64,000 nucleotides of DNA, from positions 620,001-684,000 of the forward strand of contig NZ_BFAY01000011.1 of assembly GCF_003112675.1 (NCBI RefSeq). Reading direction: 5' to 3'. Source of the stretch: Leptospira johnsonii. GTDB taxonomy: Bacteria; Spirochaetota; Leptospiria; Leptospirales; Leptospiraceae. The notes below the pieces were generated by a model. It had not been told where the DNA came from and did not search any database. It saw nothing but the letters and a program-made list of their open reading frames with translations. Within the stretch, counting starts at the first letter, position 1; each line of letters starts with the position of its first letter. The position numbers and the translations under genes are program-made. Shown piece by piece: positions 55,409 through 63,876 of this stretch.

Positions 55409-56325
55409 TTCGATCCTCCATTTTCGCCGGAACCTTGTGTAAGTCTAAAGAATACATCTTCCAAAGATTCGGTCTTTCTTTCGTAGAGGAAAATTTCCGC
55501 TCCCTTCTCCACTAAAATCGCAGGAAGTTTTTTCAGATCTACTTCAGGCTTAGGACGTATTTCCCATGTTTTTCCATCTATCTTATGTTCCAAAGAGATC
55601 TCTTCCAAATATGATTCAGGCGCGGATTCCAATCGAATACGTATCCTATCCTTGCCTTGTTTTAATTCGTCCAACTTGCCCTGGGCCATTAGGTTTCCTT
55701 TATGAAGGATACCAATCTCAGTGCAGATCTGTTCCACTTCCAACAAGCGATGAGAGTTGATCAGAATGGTGACCCCTCTTTTTTGATTCTCTTCTAAAAT
55801 TAATTCTCTAAATTCTTTATAACCTGCTGGATCCAAACCGGTGCCAGGCTCATCTAAAAGTAAAAGTTCAGGTTCTGCGCCAAGCGCATTTGCAAGCCCT
55901 AATCTTTGGAGCATGCCCTTGGAGTAAGTGGAAATCTTTCGATCAGCAGCTTCTGCCAATCCCAACTTTTCTAAGAACTCGTTACTTTTCTTTTTTGCAA
56001 TGGAAGAAGGTACCAACGCAAGTTTGAAACTCGCTTCTAAAAATTCTCTCCCACTCAAATAAGTAGGGACCGCCATTCTTTCCGGAAGATAACCGATCTT
56101 AGTTCTAGCATGCGGAGAAGGTTCCAAACCCAAAACTTTACAGTAACCTTCGGTCTGTTTGGAAAACCCAAGTAGAATACGGACCAATGTAGTTTTGCCG
56201 GCACCATTCTGGCCGAGAAGACCGAAAATCCCGCCTTGAGGAATTTTTAGATCAATTCCTTGTAATGCTTTTACTTTCGGATAAAATTTGCGTAGGTGCT
56301 CTATTTCAATTGCAAATTGAGGCAT
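55405..56325 (-). CDS. ABC transporter ATPase (CcmA/NosF-like)
   Basis: The 306-residue ATPase has Walker A GLLGQNGAGKTTL, the signature YSKGMLQRLGLANALG, Walker B LLLDEPGTGLDP and the H-loop NSHRL. A C-terminal extension of about 80 residues (ILHKGNLMAQGKLDELKQGKDRIRIRLE onward) is typical of this multidrug/gliding/Nos group. It starts 100 bases from the divergent phosphatase gene. Confidence 0.88.
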   Translation of the reverse strand: MPQFAIEIEHLRKFYPKVKALQGIDLKIPQGGIFGLLGQNGAGKTTLVRILLGFSKQTEGYCKVLGLEPSPHARTKIGYLPERMAVPTYLSGREFLEASFKLALVPSSIAKKKSNEFLEKLGLAEAADRKISTYSKGMLQRLGLANALGAEPELLLLDEPGTGLDPAGYKEFRELILEENQKRGVTILINSHRLLEVEQICTEIGILHKGNLMAQGKLDELKQGKDRIRIRLESAPESYLEEISLEHKIDGKTWEIRPKPEVDLKKLPAILVEKGAEIFLYERKTESLEDVFFRLTQGSGENGGSN

Positions 56326-56424
56326 TCAAAAATCCTTAGACCAAGTGCCGGAGACGATAGTTCCATTGCTTCTCGAAGCAATCCTTTTTATTAGAACACG
56401 TACGCACAATTCTACATTTATTCT

Positions 56425-56907
56425 ATGAAGATTATCATAGCTCGACATGGGGAAGCCGATCCCCATTCAGAAGACGGCAAAGATTCCTCCAGGGTGCTCA
56501 CTCCTAAAGGGATCACAGATATCGAAAAGATGGCACGGTTCTTTCAGACCGGATTTAAGATCAAAAAGATCTATCATAGCCCATATGTTCGCACCAAAGC
56601 AAGTGCGGAAATTTATACCAAGATCCTAAAGCCAGAGTTAGAAACCGAATCCGCAGAATATCTTCTTCCTGGAGAAGATTACTTCAGGATCTGTCCTCTC
56701 CTCAAAGACAATTCCAATTCGGATGCCATCCTTTTAGTGGGCCATAGCCCAGACGTAAGTTCTTTTGCCGAAACTCTTTTGGGAATTTCAGGAGTAGGAA
56801 AATCTTTTCTATTCACTCCTGGTTCTGCACTTGCAGTGAATATTCCTAGAGAGAAATTCCAAGGAGGACAGATCATCTGGTTTGTATCTCCTGACTTTCT
56901 TTGCTGA
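56425..56907 (+). CDS. SixA-like histidine phosphatase
   Basis: The 160-residue protein has MKIIIARHGEADP with the catalytic His7 in RHG, YHSPYVRTKASAEI with the second Arg, and LVGHSPDVSSFA with the late His. SixA removes phosphate from histidine on phosphotransfer proteins in some bacteria; other small family members act on sugars or nucleotides. No partner kinase is adjacent, so the substrate is uncertain. Confidence 0.87.
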   Translation: MKIIIARHGEADPHSEDGKDSSRVLTPKGITDIEKMARFFQTGFKIKKIYHSPYVRTKASAEIYTKILKPELETESAEYLLPGEDYFRICPLLKDNSNSDAILLVGHSPDVSSFAETLLGISGVGKSFLFTPGSALAVNIPREKFQGGQIIWFVSPDFLC

Positions 56908-56986
56908 TCGAACTCGTATCGACAGCCTAGCTCTTAAAAACCTGTTTACAGAGGAATCGGTCTCAAAAAATTATACAACTGAGGAC

Positions 56987-57058
<72 letters not shown>

Positions 57059-57080
57059 AAGTCCTCTTTTCAGTATCTCT

Positions 57081-57911
57081 TCATTCCAAACTCGGAACCT
57101 TACATCTAGTTAATTCATAAAATCTTTGGATCGTTCCAGTTCTGGAGCCCGATTTACTTCTATTCAAGATCGTGTATATGACATAATCGTTTTCAGATCT
57201 TAGCAAAGCTCCTTGGAACCAAAAGTTTCCTTCCCAAGATCCAGTCTTACCATACACGTTAGCCTCTCTTTCAGGGCATTCAGACCAGAAAAGAGTCTTT
57301 CTCCATTCTTCCACAATGTCTTTAGGAAGCTTGTAAGCATTCTCAAAAATTTTTGTCCAAGAAGAATGTATTTTCTTAGGAGTTAATCTGATCTTACCGC
57401 CATGTTTTAAGCCGACAAGATCGATCCACCAATCCTCTCCACTTACTTTCGATTTAAAATTTTCTAAATAACCGATCTTGCGTAGTGTAAGATCCAGTTT
57501 TTCCTTTCCTAACTTAGAAAACACTTTTTCGAAATAATCATTGGAAGAATAAAACAGCGCATCTCTCAGATCTAAAAGCCTCGGAGAATCCTTGATATGT
57601 TTGTCTGAGCATTCTATCTTTTCTTTCGGATCGATGCTATGATTCTCGAGTAAAGACAGAACTAGGTAGGTTTTAAAGGTAGAAGCAGGAGAATATTCCC
57701 TTTTCAGAAATTCGGAGGAACCGTATACCTTTTCGGATCTTGGCCCACCGGAACTTACCTCAGTCACGAGGATCAACTCGTCTGAGTTAGGTGTTATGGT
57801 TTTAGAAGAAAAATTTTGAGAATGTAAAGGAGTAAAAAAGAAAAGAGAAGATAGTTGAAAGAGTAAAAAGCAGCCTAGAGCGGAATTCTTTCCCTCTGAA
57901 AATCGAAACAT
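57081..57911 (-). CDS. Class D beta-lactamase-like/penicillin-recognising protein
   Basis: The 276-residue protein has a hydrophobic leader (GCFLLFQLSSLFFFTPLHS). Its PASTFK (Ser77, Lys80) is the class D signature, and KTG appears at 222-224 (YGKTGSWEGNFWFQG). However, the middle motif is SSN (122-124), not the class D SxV, and the YGN box is replaced by YLEN. It may be a transpeptidase-like or sensor protein or an atypical enzyme. It is convergent with tRNA-Pro. Confidence 0.75.
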   Translation of the reverse strand: MFRFSEGKNSALGCFLLFQLSSLFFFTPLHSQNFSSKTITPNSDELILVTEVSSGGPRSEKVYGSSEFLKREYSPASTFKTYLVLSLLENHSIDPKEKIECSDKHIKDSPRLLDLRDALFYSSNDYFEKVFSKLGKEKLDLTLRKIGYLENFKSKVSGEDWWIDLVGLKHGGKIRLTPKKIHSSWTKIFENAYKLPKDIVEEWRKTLFWSECPEREANVYGKTGSWEGNFWFQGALLRSENDYVIYTILNRSKSGSRTGTIQRFYELTRCKVPSLE

Positions 57912-57945
57912 GATCGTTTCCTATCCCAGGGGAAAAATTCGCCCA

Positions 57946-58203
57946 TCATTTCTTTAAAAATTGTTTTAAGATATTCTCGCGAATCTCTTCTATTTTAACG
58001 ATTCCCCAAGCCAGAGGAACTTTGAATTTTAACGCATTCTCGCTCAGGTCTTTCTCTCCCTGGGCTTTGAGTTCGTCGAATCTCTGCTCCACCTTCTCCT
58101 TTCCGTCGTTTAGATCCTGGAGAAGTTTATCGAAAATCTCTTTCGAAGTCTGGACGGCCCCAATCCCGGCATTGATTATATCGTTTAGTTTTTGGTTGTC
58201 CAT
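57946..58203 (-). CDS. Small phasin-like protein (85 aa)
   Basis: The protein is helical and amphipathic: LNDIINAGIGAVQTSKEIFDKLLQDLNDGKEKVEQRFDELK, then PLAWGIVKIEEIRENILKQF. The pattern resembles small phasin-related proteins that coat granules or bind partners, but the length is short and the match weak. It is 34 bases upstream of the beta-lactamase-like gene on the same strand and may be co-transcribed. Confidence 0.65.
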   Translation of the reverse strand: MDNQKLNDIINAGIGAVQTSKEIFDKLLQDLNDGKEKVEQRFDELKAQGEKDLSENALKFKVPLAWGIVKIEEIRENILKQFLKK

Positions 58204-58324
58204 GCCCTGCTATTCCTTTTTAACTCCATTTTTATGCACTGCACAAAAAATGCAAGAATAAAATTCATCCGCGAACTTTGAATCTGGTTGCCAGTGCCGG
58301 TTTTAGGGCAGATCCTTGGCCCCC

Positions 58325-59365
58325 ATGCGAGTTTCCATTCTACCCTTAATATTTGCCGTTTTAGGCTTAGTTTTCAGTAATTGTTCCGGCGATATCAAAG
58401 ATATCCCCTTAAAAGGCTGCTCTAAAATTTCCGGAATGCCAGGCCCGGAAGATTTGGCAATTGATAGGGACGCCGGACTTCTTTATGTATCTTCCCACGA
58501 AAGAAGGATCAAAGACCAAGAAGGAAAGATCTACTTTTTGGATCTGAATTCTTCTCCACTCGAACCCAAATTATTGGAAGTAGAGTATCCTAAAAACTTT
58601 AGACCCCACGGGATCAGTCTTCTGAACCAAAATGGAAAATATAGACTGTATGTGATCTCTCATATCGCTTTATACAAAGAACATTCTATCGAAGTTTTCG
58701 AAAGAACGGAAAAACCTTCCGCGAAGTCCAAAGCTGGAAAATGGAAACATGTCCAGACTCTACAAGATCCTTTGGTCACTAGTCCTAACGATCTTTCAGT
58801 CGCTTCCGAAAACGAAATTTTTGTTTCGAACGATCATGGTGAAGGTGGATTTATGCTCTATTTATTCCATGATCTTTTTAGAATGAAACGTTCCGAGATC
58901 GCGTACTTTGACGGCAAATCCTGGTCTTCCTTAGGAAATCCAGTTTCCTTGGGAAATGGGATCCTTTACGTAAAAAGACCGGACGGAAAAGAAATATTAT
59001 ATAGATCTTCCTTTAACGAAGGGACTGTTCTAAAATTCGATATCAAGAGAGAGAACGGAAAAATCAAATTAGGAGAACCTAAATCGATCCTGCTTGGAAG
59101 TGGGCCGGACAATCTGGAGATAGACGAAAAAGGGAATATTTTCACTGTTACCCATCCTTCTGTGATGAAATTCCTGAAACATGCGAGCAATGCGGAATCT
59201 CATTCTCCTACTAAAATATTTAGTATTTCTCCGGACGATTCAATCCTAGAAATTTTTTCTAACTCAGGTGAATTGATCTCTGCGGGAAGTACAGCGCTTA
59301 CCTATAAGGAAAGAGTTTATATCGCTCAGGTATTCAACGATTTTATCCTTCAATGCCAATTATAA
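58325..59365 (+). CDS. Arylesterase/SMP-30-like beta-propeller lipoprotein
   Basis: ATG 58325 is chosen over a TTG nine bases earlier. The 346-residue product starts with a lipoprotein signal (LPLIFAVLGLVFSNC). Motifs such as GPEDLAIDRDAGLLYVSSHERR, FRPHGISLL, TSPNDLSVASENEIFVSNDHGEGG and GPDNLEIDEKGNIFTVTHP match the paraoxonase/SMP-30 six-bladed propeller, with the Asp/Asn ligands to calcium. Such enzymes hydrolyse lactones or aryl esters. Surface location is inferred. Confidence 0.8.
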   Translation: MRVSILPLIFAVLGLVFSNCSGDIKDIPLKGCSKISGMPGPEDLAIDRDAGLLYVSSHERRIKDQEGKIYFLDLNSSPLEPKLLEVEYPKNFRPHGISLLNQNGKYRLYVISHIALYKEHSIEVFERTEKPSAKSKAGKWKHVQTLQDPLVTSPNDLSVASENEIFVSNDHGEGGFMLYLFHDLFRMKRSEIAYFDGKSWSSLGNPVSLGNGILYVKRPDGKEILYRSSFNEGTVLKFDIKRENGKIKLGEPKSILLGSGPDNLEIDEKGNIFTVTHPSVMKFLKHASNAESHSPTKIFSISPDDSILEIFSNSGELISAGSTALTYKERVYIAQVFNDFILQCQL

Positions 59366-59400
59366 GAACGTAATACTAGGATTGTTCGTCTAAGTCATAG

Positions 59401-59898
59401 ATGTCGGAAGAAATTATCAAATCACCGAAACAATCCGCTGCGGAAACCAGGCATATAGTTATGCCTGACCATACCAACCATTATGGTACCCTCTTCGGAG
59501 GGACCTTAATGTCCTGGATAGACTTGATCGCAGTGATGGTGGCGCAAAGACATTGTGGAAGAGAAGCTGTCACCGCAAGTGTGGATAAGCTGAATTTTAT
59601 GGAACCGATCTCTTTGGGGGATCATGTGATCCTGAAGGCTTCCGCTAATTATGCAGGAAGGACTTCTTTGGAGATCGGTGTCCAGGTTTCTAAGGAAAAT
59701 CCTTATACTGGGCTTGTGACCCGCGCTACAACCGCTTACCTCACATTCGTGGCCTTAGATGAGAATAAGAAGCCTTGCCCCATTCCCAAAATTAAACCTG
59801 AATCGGATATTGAGATCAGAAGATACGAAAATGCAATCCTAAGACAGGAAGCGAATCGGAACCTTTTGAAAAAGATCAAAGACAACGGAAAAGTTTAA
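59401..59898 (+). CDS. Hotdog-fold acyl-CoA thioesterase
   Basis: The 165-residue protein has NHYGTLFGGTLMSWIDLIAVMVAQRHCG (hotdog helix with the catalytic Asp region) and EPISLGDHVILKASANYAGRTSLEIGVQV, typical of the YciA/BFIT-type thioesterases that hydrolyse acyl-CoA. Its stop abuts the stop of the opposite-strand glycosyltransferase gene with no spacer. Confidence 0.88.
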   Translation: MSEEIIKSPKQSAAETRHIVMPDHTNHYGTLFGGTLMSWIDLIAVMVAQRHCGREAVTASVDKLNFMEPISLGDHVILKASANYAGRTSLEIGVQVSKENPYTGLVTRATTAYLTFVALDENKKPCPIPKIKPESDIEIRRYENAILRQEANRNLLKKIKDNGKV

Positions 59899-61395
59899 TT
59901 ATCTTCTGCGATATACTTCTGCTTCTACATTTGCTACTTTTCTGAGTGTAGAAGGTTCTGCAGTAATTTTGAATTTTCGGAACTTGGAAGAATTCTCTTC
60001 TAAATACGCCTGCACGAATTCATTCCTTTTTTGACGGTCTGAAAATACGAACGTATCTATAGAGTCCAGAGTTTGGATAAAATCCTCTTTCGGGATAGGA
60101 AGTTCACCTGGGATAAACTCCAATACCTTCAGATTCGGATATTCTTTTCGGATATGAAAATAGGGATCCGGGATTGTTTGTAGATACATCTTTTTAGAAC
60201 CTTTTAGTTCAGGACCTAAAACCTCGTAAAACCTATCCTTTAGATCGAATTCAGGATTTCCGAACCCTATTCTTTTATAAGCATTCACCAAAATTGCTAT
60301 ATTGGAAAATACTAATATAGCAGCGATAAACTGCACTCTTCTGCTTCGAATTCTTTCGAAAAAGAATCCTCCCAAAGCGGACAAAGGAATACACAAATAC
60401 ATTACGTAATAGTATTCTGTGGATAAGATCAAAAAGAATAAGATCGAAACTGTCCAAGCGGAGAAGAAGAATGCGGACTTAGGTTTATCCTTAATTTCTC
60501 CTCGTACCACCCATAACCCGTAAGCCAGAGCCAAATAAAAGAATAATCTCAGCCCCGGAGATTCATAACCGCCTAATAATACTTTGATCTTTGTGATCGG
60601 AGAGAAGGACTGGAATAGATCTTTTTTACGTCCGAACTGAGCTCCGAATTGGTAGAAAAAAATTTCCCAATCAGGATGGATCCATATTCCCCAGGCCAAG
60701 ATAGGCAATGCTCCACCCAACCAAAACATCCAAACCTTCCAAGCTTTTGCTTGGTGGATCAAGAGTAATGCAGGCACTCCGAAGATTGCGCCGAATGGAT
60801 GTGATAAAAATGAGATCCCTAAAAAGGATCCTGACAAGAAAGCTTCGTATTGTTGGAGAGGAACTTCTCCTTTCCATCTGGCTTTTCTTGCAAGTACTAG
60901 TAAAGATAGAAGTGCCCAAAATAAACAGAGCGCTTCCATTCTCGCGGTCCAACCTACTCTTAAGAACAATAAATCTGTGAATAGAAGTAAGGAAGCTCCA
61001 AGTCTTGCAATCGGAGAGTAATCGAATGTTTTTAGTATGAACCAAAATATCCATACGCTCGCAACTGACAAGATCGCAGCGAATAATCTTAGGACTTCGA
61101 GACCTTCTCCCCCGTATTTTAGAACCCAACCGTTTAACAAAAAGAAGACGGGAGGCATCCAAAGTGTTTTGGTTTCCATTCCCTTTACTAAACCTTCTAA
61201 TACTTCCGTGCGGAATAGTCCATTCTTCGCAAAGTCTAGGGAAGGAGAATAGAATAAGACCTCGTCAGGCCATACCGGTGGGAATTCCAACCCGGAGATC
61301 CTAAATACTAATAGGGATAATATGGATAAAAAGAAAAGACCGATGAGTCCGTAAATTTCGGAAGATCGGTCTTCTGTACTAGTGGGGGAACCCAT
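59899..61395 (-). CDS. GT39/ArnT-like membrane glycosyltransferase
   Basis: The 498-residue protein has about ten membrane helices. The first periplasmic loop has VWPDEVLFYSPSLDFAKNG, holding the Asp-Glu pair that GT-C enzymes use, and a Lys-rich C-terminal soluble tail. ArnT-type enzymes move sugars from undecaprenyl phosphate to lipid A or proteins. It lies 22 bases after a STAS gene on the same strand, perhaps in one unit. Confidence 0.75.
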   Translation of the reverse strand: MGSPTSTEDRSSEIYGLIGLFFLSILSLLVFRISGLEFPPVWPDEVLFYSPSLDFAKNGLFRTEVLEGLVKGMETKTLWMPPVFFLLNGWVLKYGGEGLEVLRLFAAILSVASVWIFWFILKTFDYSPIARLGASLLLFTDLLFLRVGWTARMEALCLFWALLSLLVLARKARWKGEVPLQQYEAFLSGSFLGISFLSHPFGAIFGVPALLLIHQAKAWKVWMFWLGGALPILAWGIWIHPDWEIFFYQFGAQFGRKKDLFQSFSPITKIKVLLGGYESPGLRLFFYLALAYGLWVVRGEIKDKPKSAFFFSAWTVSILFFLILSTEYYYVMYLCIPLSALGGFFFERIRSRRVQFIAAILVFSNIAILVNAYKRIGFGNPEFDLKDRFYEVLGPELKGSKKMYLQTIPDPYFHIRKEYPNLKVLEFIPGELPIPKEDFIQTLDSIDTFVFSDRQKRNEFVQAYLEENSSKFRKFKITAEPSTLRKVANVEAEVYRRR

Positions 61396-61417
61396 TATAA
61401 AAAGCGCCCCCGGTTTA

Positions 61418-61795
61418 TTATTTTAATGTAGCTAATGCTTCTTGTTCGGTTTCGTAGACTTCGAAAAGATCCAACAATTCCACAACATCGAAAACTTTTT
61501 TAACATTAGGAGTGATATTGCAGAGTTTGAGTTTTCTATTCTGCTTTTCGAGTTCCCGGACCATTCCTACAAAGATCCTGATCCCGGAAGAAGATATATA
61601 AGAAATATTTTGCAAGTTAATGATTATATCACCAGTTCCGGCTTGGACATCGTCTAGAAGTTTTGCCTCTACCTCGTCCGAATGAGTGATATCCAGCCTG
61701 CCATCCAATTGAACTAGGGTATGTTTCCCTACTTTTTTAGTTTTAATTTCCAAGCTAGGCTCCGAGCGACGATCCATAAGATCATATTCCGACAA
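61418..61795 (-). CDS. STAS-domain anti-sigma factor antagonist
   Basis: The 125-residue protein (TTG 61795 behind AAAAGGAAA, or ATG 61777) has a STAS domain: VQLDGRLDITHSDEVEAKLLD, IIINLQNISYISSSGIRIFVGM with the phosphorylatable Ser near 68-70, and KLCNITPNVKKVFDVVELLDLFEVY. Such proteins bind anti-sigma kinases in partner-switching. No kinase or sigma factor is adjacent. Confidence 0.88.
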   Translation of the reverse strand: MSEYDLMDRRSEPSLEIKTKKVGKHTLVQLDGRLDITHSDEVEAKLLDDVQAGTGDIIINLQNISYISSSGIRIFVGMVRELEKQNRKLKLCNITPNVKKVFDVVELLDLFEVYETEQEALATLK

Positions 61796-61934
61796 AGAAA
61801 ATTTCCTTTTTTTGATACAAAAAGAGGAACGGAAAGTTCGCCATTGACTAAATTAGTGAGGAAATGGGGTTTTACAAGAATTTTTTCCCATCCCCTCTAT
61901 TCTCTCATAGTTGGAAAATCCTAAATTTGGAATA

Positions 61935-62519
61935 TTATGCCGCCGACCCGTTAATTTCCTCCAATGGAAATATCTTGCTCGGAGCGTTTTTCGGTTTCTT
62001 TCCGAGCAAGTCTCTCAGGGATTTTTGGGAAGATAGCCCCAATTGTTCCTGGATACTTTCCAGGTCCCAGCCCGCCTCGATCAGGTGAGAAGCCAAACTT
62101 CTCCTGAGCCTAAAAACGGAAATCGGAAGACCCGTCATTTCTTCTAGCTTAGAAAACATTTTTTGAACGGTCCTGGGACGAAGTTTGCCCATCCTACCGG
62201 AAAACAAAAAGTCCTCCCCCTGTTTTCCCTGGGAAATAAACCAAAGATCCCTTCTTAAAGAAAGGGGAATGGACGGACTCCTGGGGTTTAAGGTTTGGGA
62301 ATGATGGATCAATATTTTATGATGAGACCAATCCAAGTCTTCCACTCTCAGGGAGACCAATTCGGAAAGTTGGAGCCCGAAAGAATACAGCATACGAAAC
62401 CATAGATAATGATTTTCGTGTGTTCTCGATGCGTTCAGAAGGAGCCGGATCTCCTCCTTGCTTAAGGCCGGATTGTCCTCAGGCAAAATTTTGGTTCTGA
62501 TTCTTTTCTCTTTTTTCAT
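61935..62519 (-). pseudogene. Decayed tyrosine-recombinase-fold protein
   Basis: The 194-residue intact frame keeps the catalytic-domain fold of XerC/D (FRMLYSFGLQLSELVSLRVEDLDW, SVFRLRRSLASHLIEAGWDLESIQEQLGLSS). The first catalytic Arg is Gln50, the HxxR His is Phe136, the late His is Leu162 and the nucleophile Tyr position is Leu171; only Arg139 remains. The N-terminal DNA-clamping domain is missing. It is an open frame and may be expressed as a non-catalytic DNA-binding protein, so pseudogene is used only in the catalytic sense. Confidence 0.7.
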
Positions 62520-62833
62520 TCGAATGCCCTAATGTGATTTTTTTCTCGGAGAATAGAATTCAGGAAAGGGCCTGCAAAGTAGAATTTGCCAGTTTGATCG
62601 ATTGGTTTGCGGAATATTGGTTACTAGCCAGATAGGATGGATGGGCGCAGAACGTGGATTCTTGGTTCCGAGGTAATATATTGATTTACTATGCGACAGC
62701 GATCGTAGCGGAAATCCCGCGAAGCGGATTGGAGCGTAGAGCGCGATCACGAGCTAGCGAGTGAGTCGCCCTACTTTTCAAATCGTCATTGAATTGTTAT
62801 CCGATCTTAACGAGTTCGGGTTTGGATACAAAG
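62520..62833. other. 314-base intergenic region with a structured repeat
   Basis: No supported gene lies here. Its right part contains the multi-stem GC-rich repeat at 62693-62769. The rest is unremarkable AT-rich sequence with no clear promoter. Confidence 0.55.
62693..62769. repeat. Second multi-stem intergenic repeat element
   Basis: An outer stem joins GCGAC (62693-62697) with GTCGC (62765-62769). Within it GATCG (62701-62705) pairs with CGATC (62744-62748), and ATCCCGC (62714-62720) pairs with GCGGAT (62724-62729) around GAA with one bulged C. Sequence differs from the element at 8.3 kb, but the nested design is alike. Confidence 0.55.
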
Positions 62834-63874
62834 ATGAAATATTTCTGGAAAGCGGCTAAATTCGCTCTTCATTGCCAATTACCGACTCCGCCAAAAGTCT
62901 CAGAACAAGAGATCATAGTTAGAACGGATCAATTTGAAATTCCCGCGATCCTTTACACTCCGAAAGGAAAATCCTGCGGGACTATTTTAGCAGTAAATGG
63001 ATTGGCCTACTTGGGAAATAAGGACCCAAGATTCGCGGCAGTTTGCAGATCCGCAGCGGCAGTCGGCTATACCGTAATTTCTCCTTTATTGGTAGAAGTT
63101 ACACAGTTCCACATTCGAAAAGAGACTGTCGAAAAAATAAAAGAACTGATCCTTCACATTTCTTCTAATAAAGAATATTGCCCGGACCAAAAACTTTCTT
63201 ATATCGCTCCTTCTTTTTCTGGAAGTATGGGACTGATCGCAGCATCGGATCCCGAAGTAGGAAAAAACATTTCCTCCATTCTTACCATCGGCGCGTATTG
63301 CGATGTTCAATCCACTTTGGATTACGTGATGACCTCAGACGAGGGAGACGAGTATGGAAGAATGATCCTACTTTATAATTTCGTAAAGTATGCTCTTAAG
63401 TCCGACAACCAAGAGTTGGAATTTGCATTAAAAGCTTGCGTTTTGGATGGAAGTTTTTCCAGAGAGAACTTGGAGCTCCCCACAGTTTTGGAAAATATCA
63501 GCGCTGAAAACAAAGAAGTATTCTTCAAGCTCAGAGAAGATAAAAGTTTTAGGGAAAAAATCTGGAAAGAGATCGTGTCAAACGCAGGATCTCAAAGTTC
63601 CTTTTTGCAAGAATTGCAAGTTAAGGATAAATTACATTTATTAGATTGTCATGTTTCTATTGTTCATGGTTTGGGAGACAATGTGGTCCCTGCGAAAGAA
63701 GCCATGATCTTAAAAGATAATCTTCCTCGTAAAAAATCCAAATTGGTGCTAACACCTTTGATCTCTCATGGGGATGTAGGGATTTCTTTGGCTCAGTTAC
63801 CTGCGATCTATGATCTGGTGCAGGGCTTTGCATTTTTCTTTAAGAATGCTAGAGTAAAAGAAAGGGCAGCTTAA
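62834..63874 (+). CDS. Alpha/beta hydrolase
   Basis: ATG 62834 is used; an in-frame TTG at 62789 would extend the protein by 15 residues without support. The 346-residue protein has YTPKGKSCGTILAVNG (first strand region), a nucleophile elbow with Ser in PSFSGSMG, DNVVPAKEAMIL with the acid near the C-terminus and LISHGDVG with the His. The elbow differs slightly from the usual GxSxG. No lid or export signal is seen. Substrate unknown. Confidence 0.75.
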   Translation: MKYFWKAAKFALHCQLPTPPKVSEQEIIVRTDQFEIPAILYTPKGKSCGTILAVNGLAYLGNKDPRFAAVCRSAAAVGYTVISPLLVEVTQFHIRKETVEKIKELILHISSNKEYCPDQKLSYIAPSFSGSMGLIAASDPEVGKNISSILTIGAYCDVQSTLDYVMTSDEGDEYGRMILLYNFVKYALKSDNQELEFALKACVLDGSFSRENLELPTVLENISAENKEVFFKLREDKSFREKIWKEIVSNAGSQSSFLQELQVKDKLHLLDCHVSIVHGLGDNVVPAKEAMILKDNLPRKKSKLVLTPLISHGDVGISLAQLPAIYDLVQGFAFFFKNARVKERAA

Positions 63875-63876
63875 TT

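Noticed and set aside
60671..61162. 163-codon second frame on the glycosyltransferase strand
   Set aside because: Out of frame with a multi-helix membrane protein; rich in Arg and Ser, no motif.
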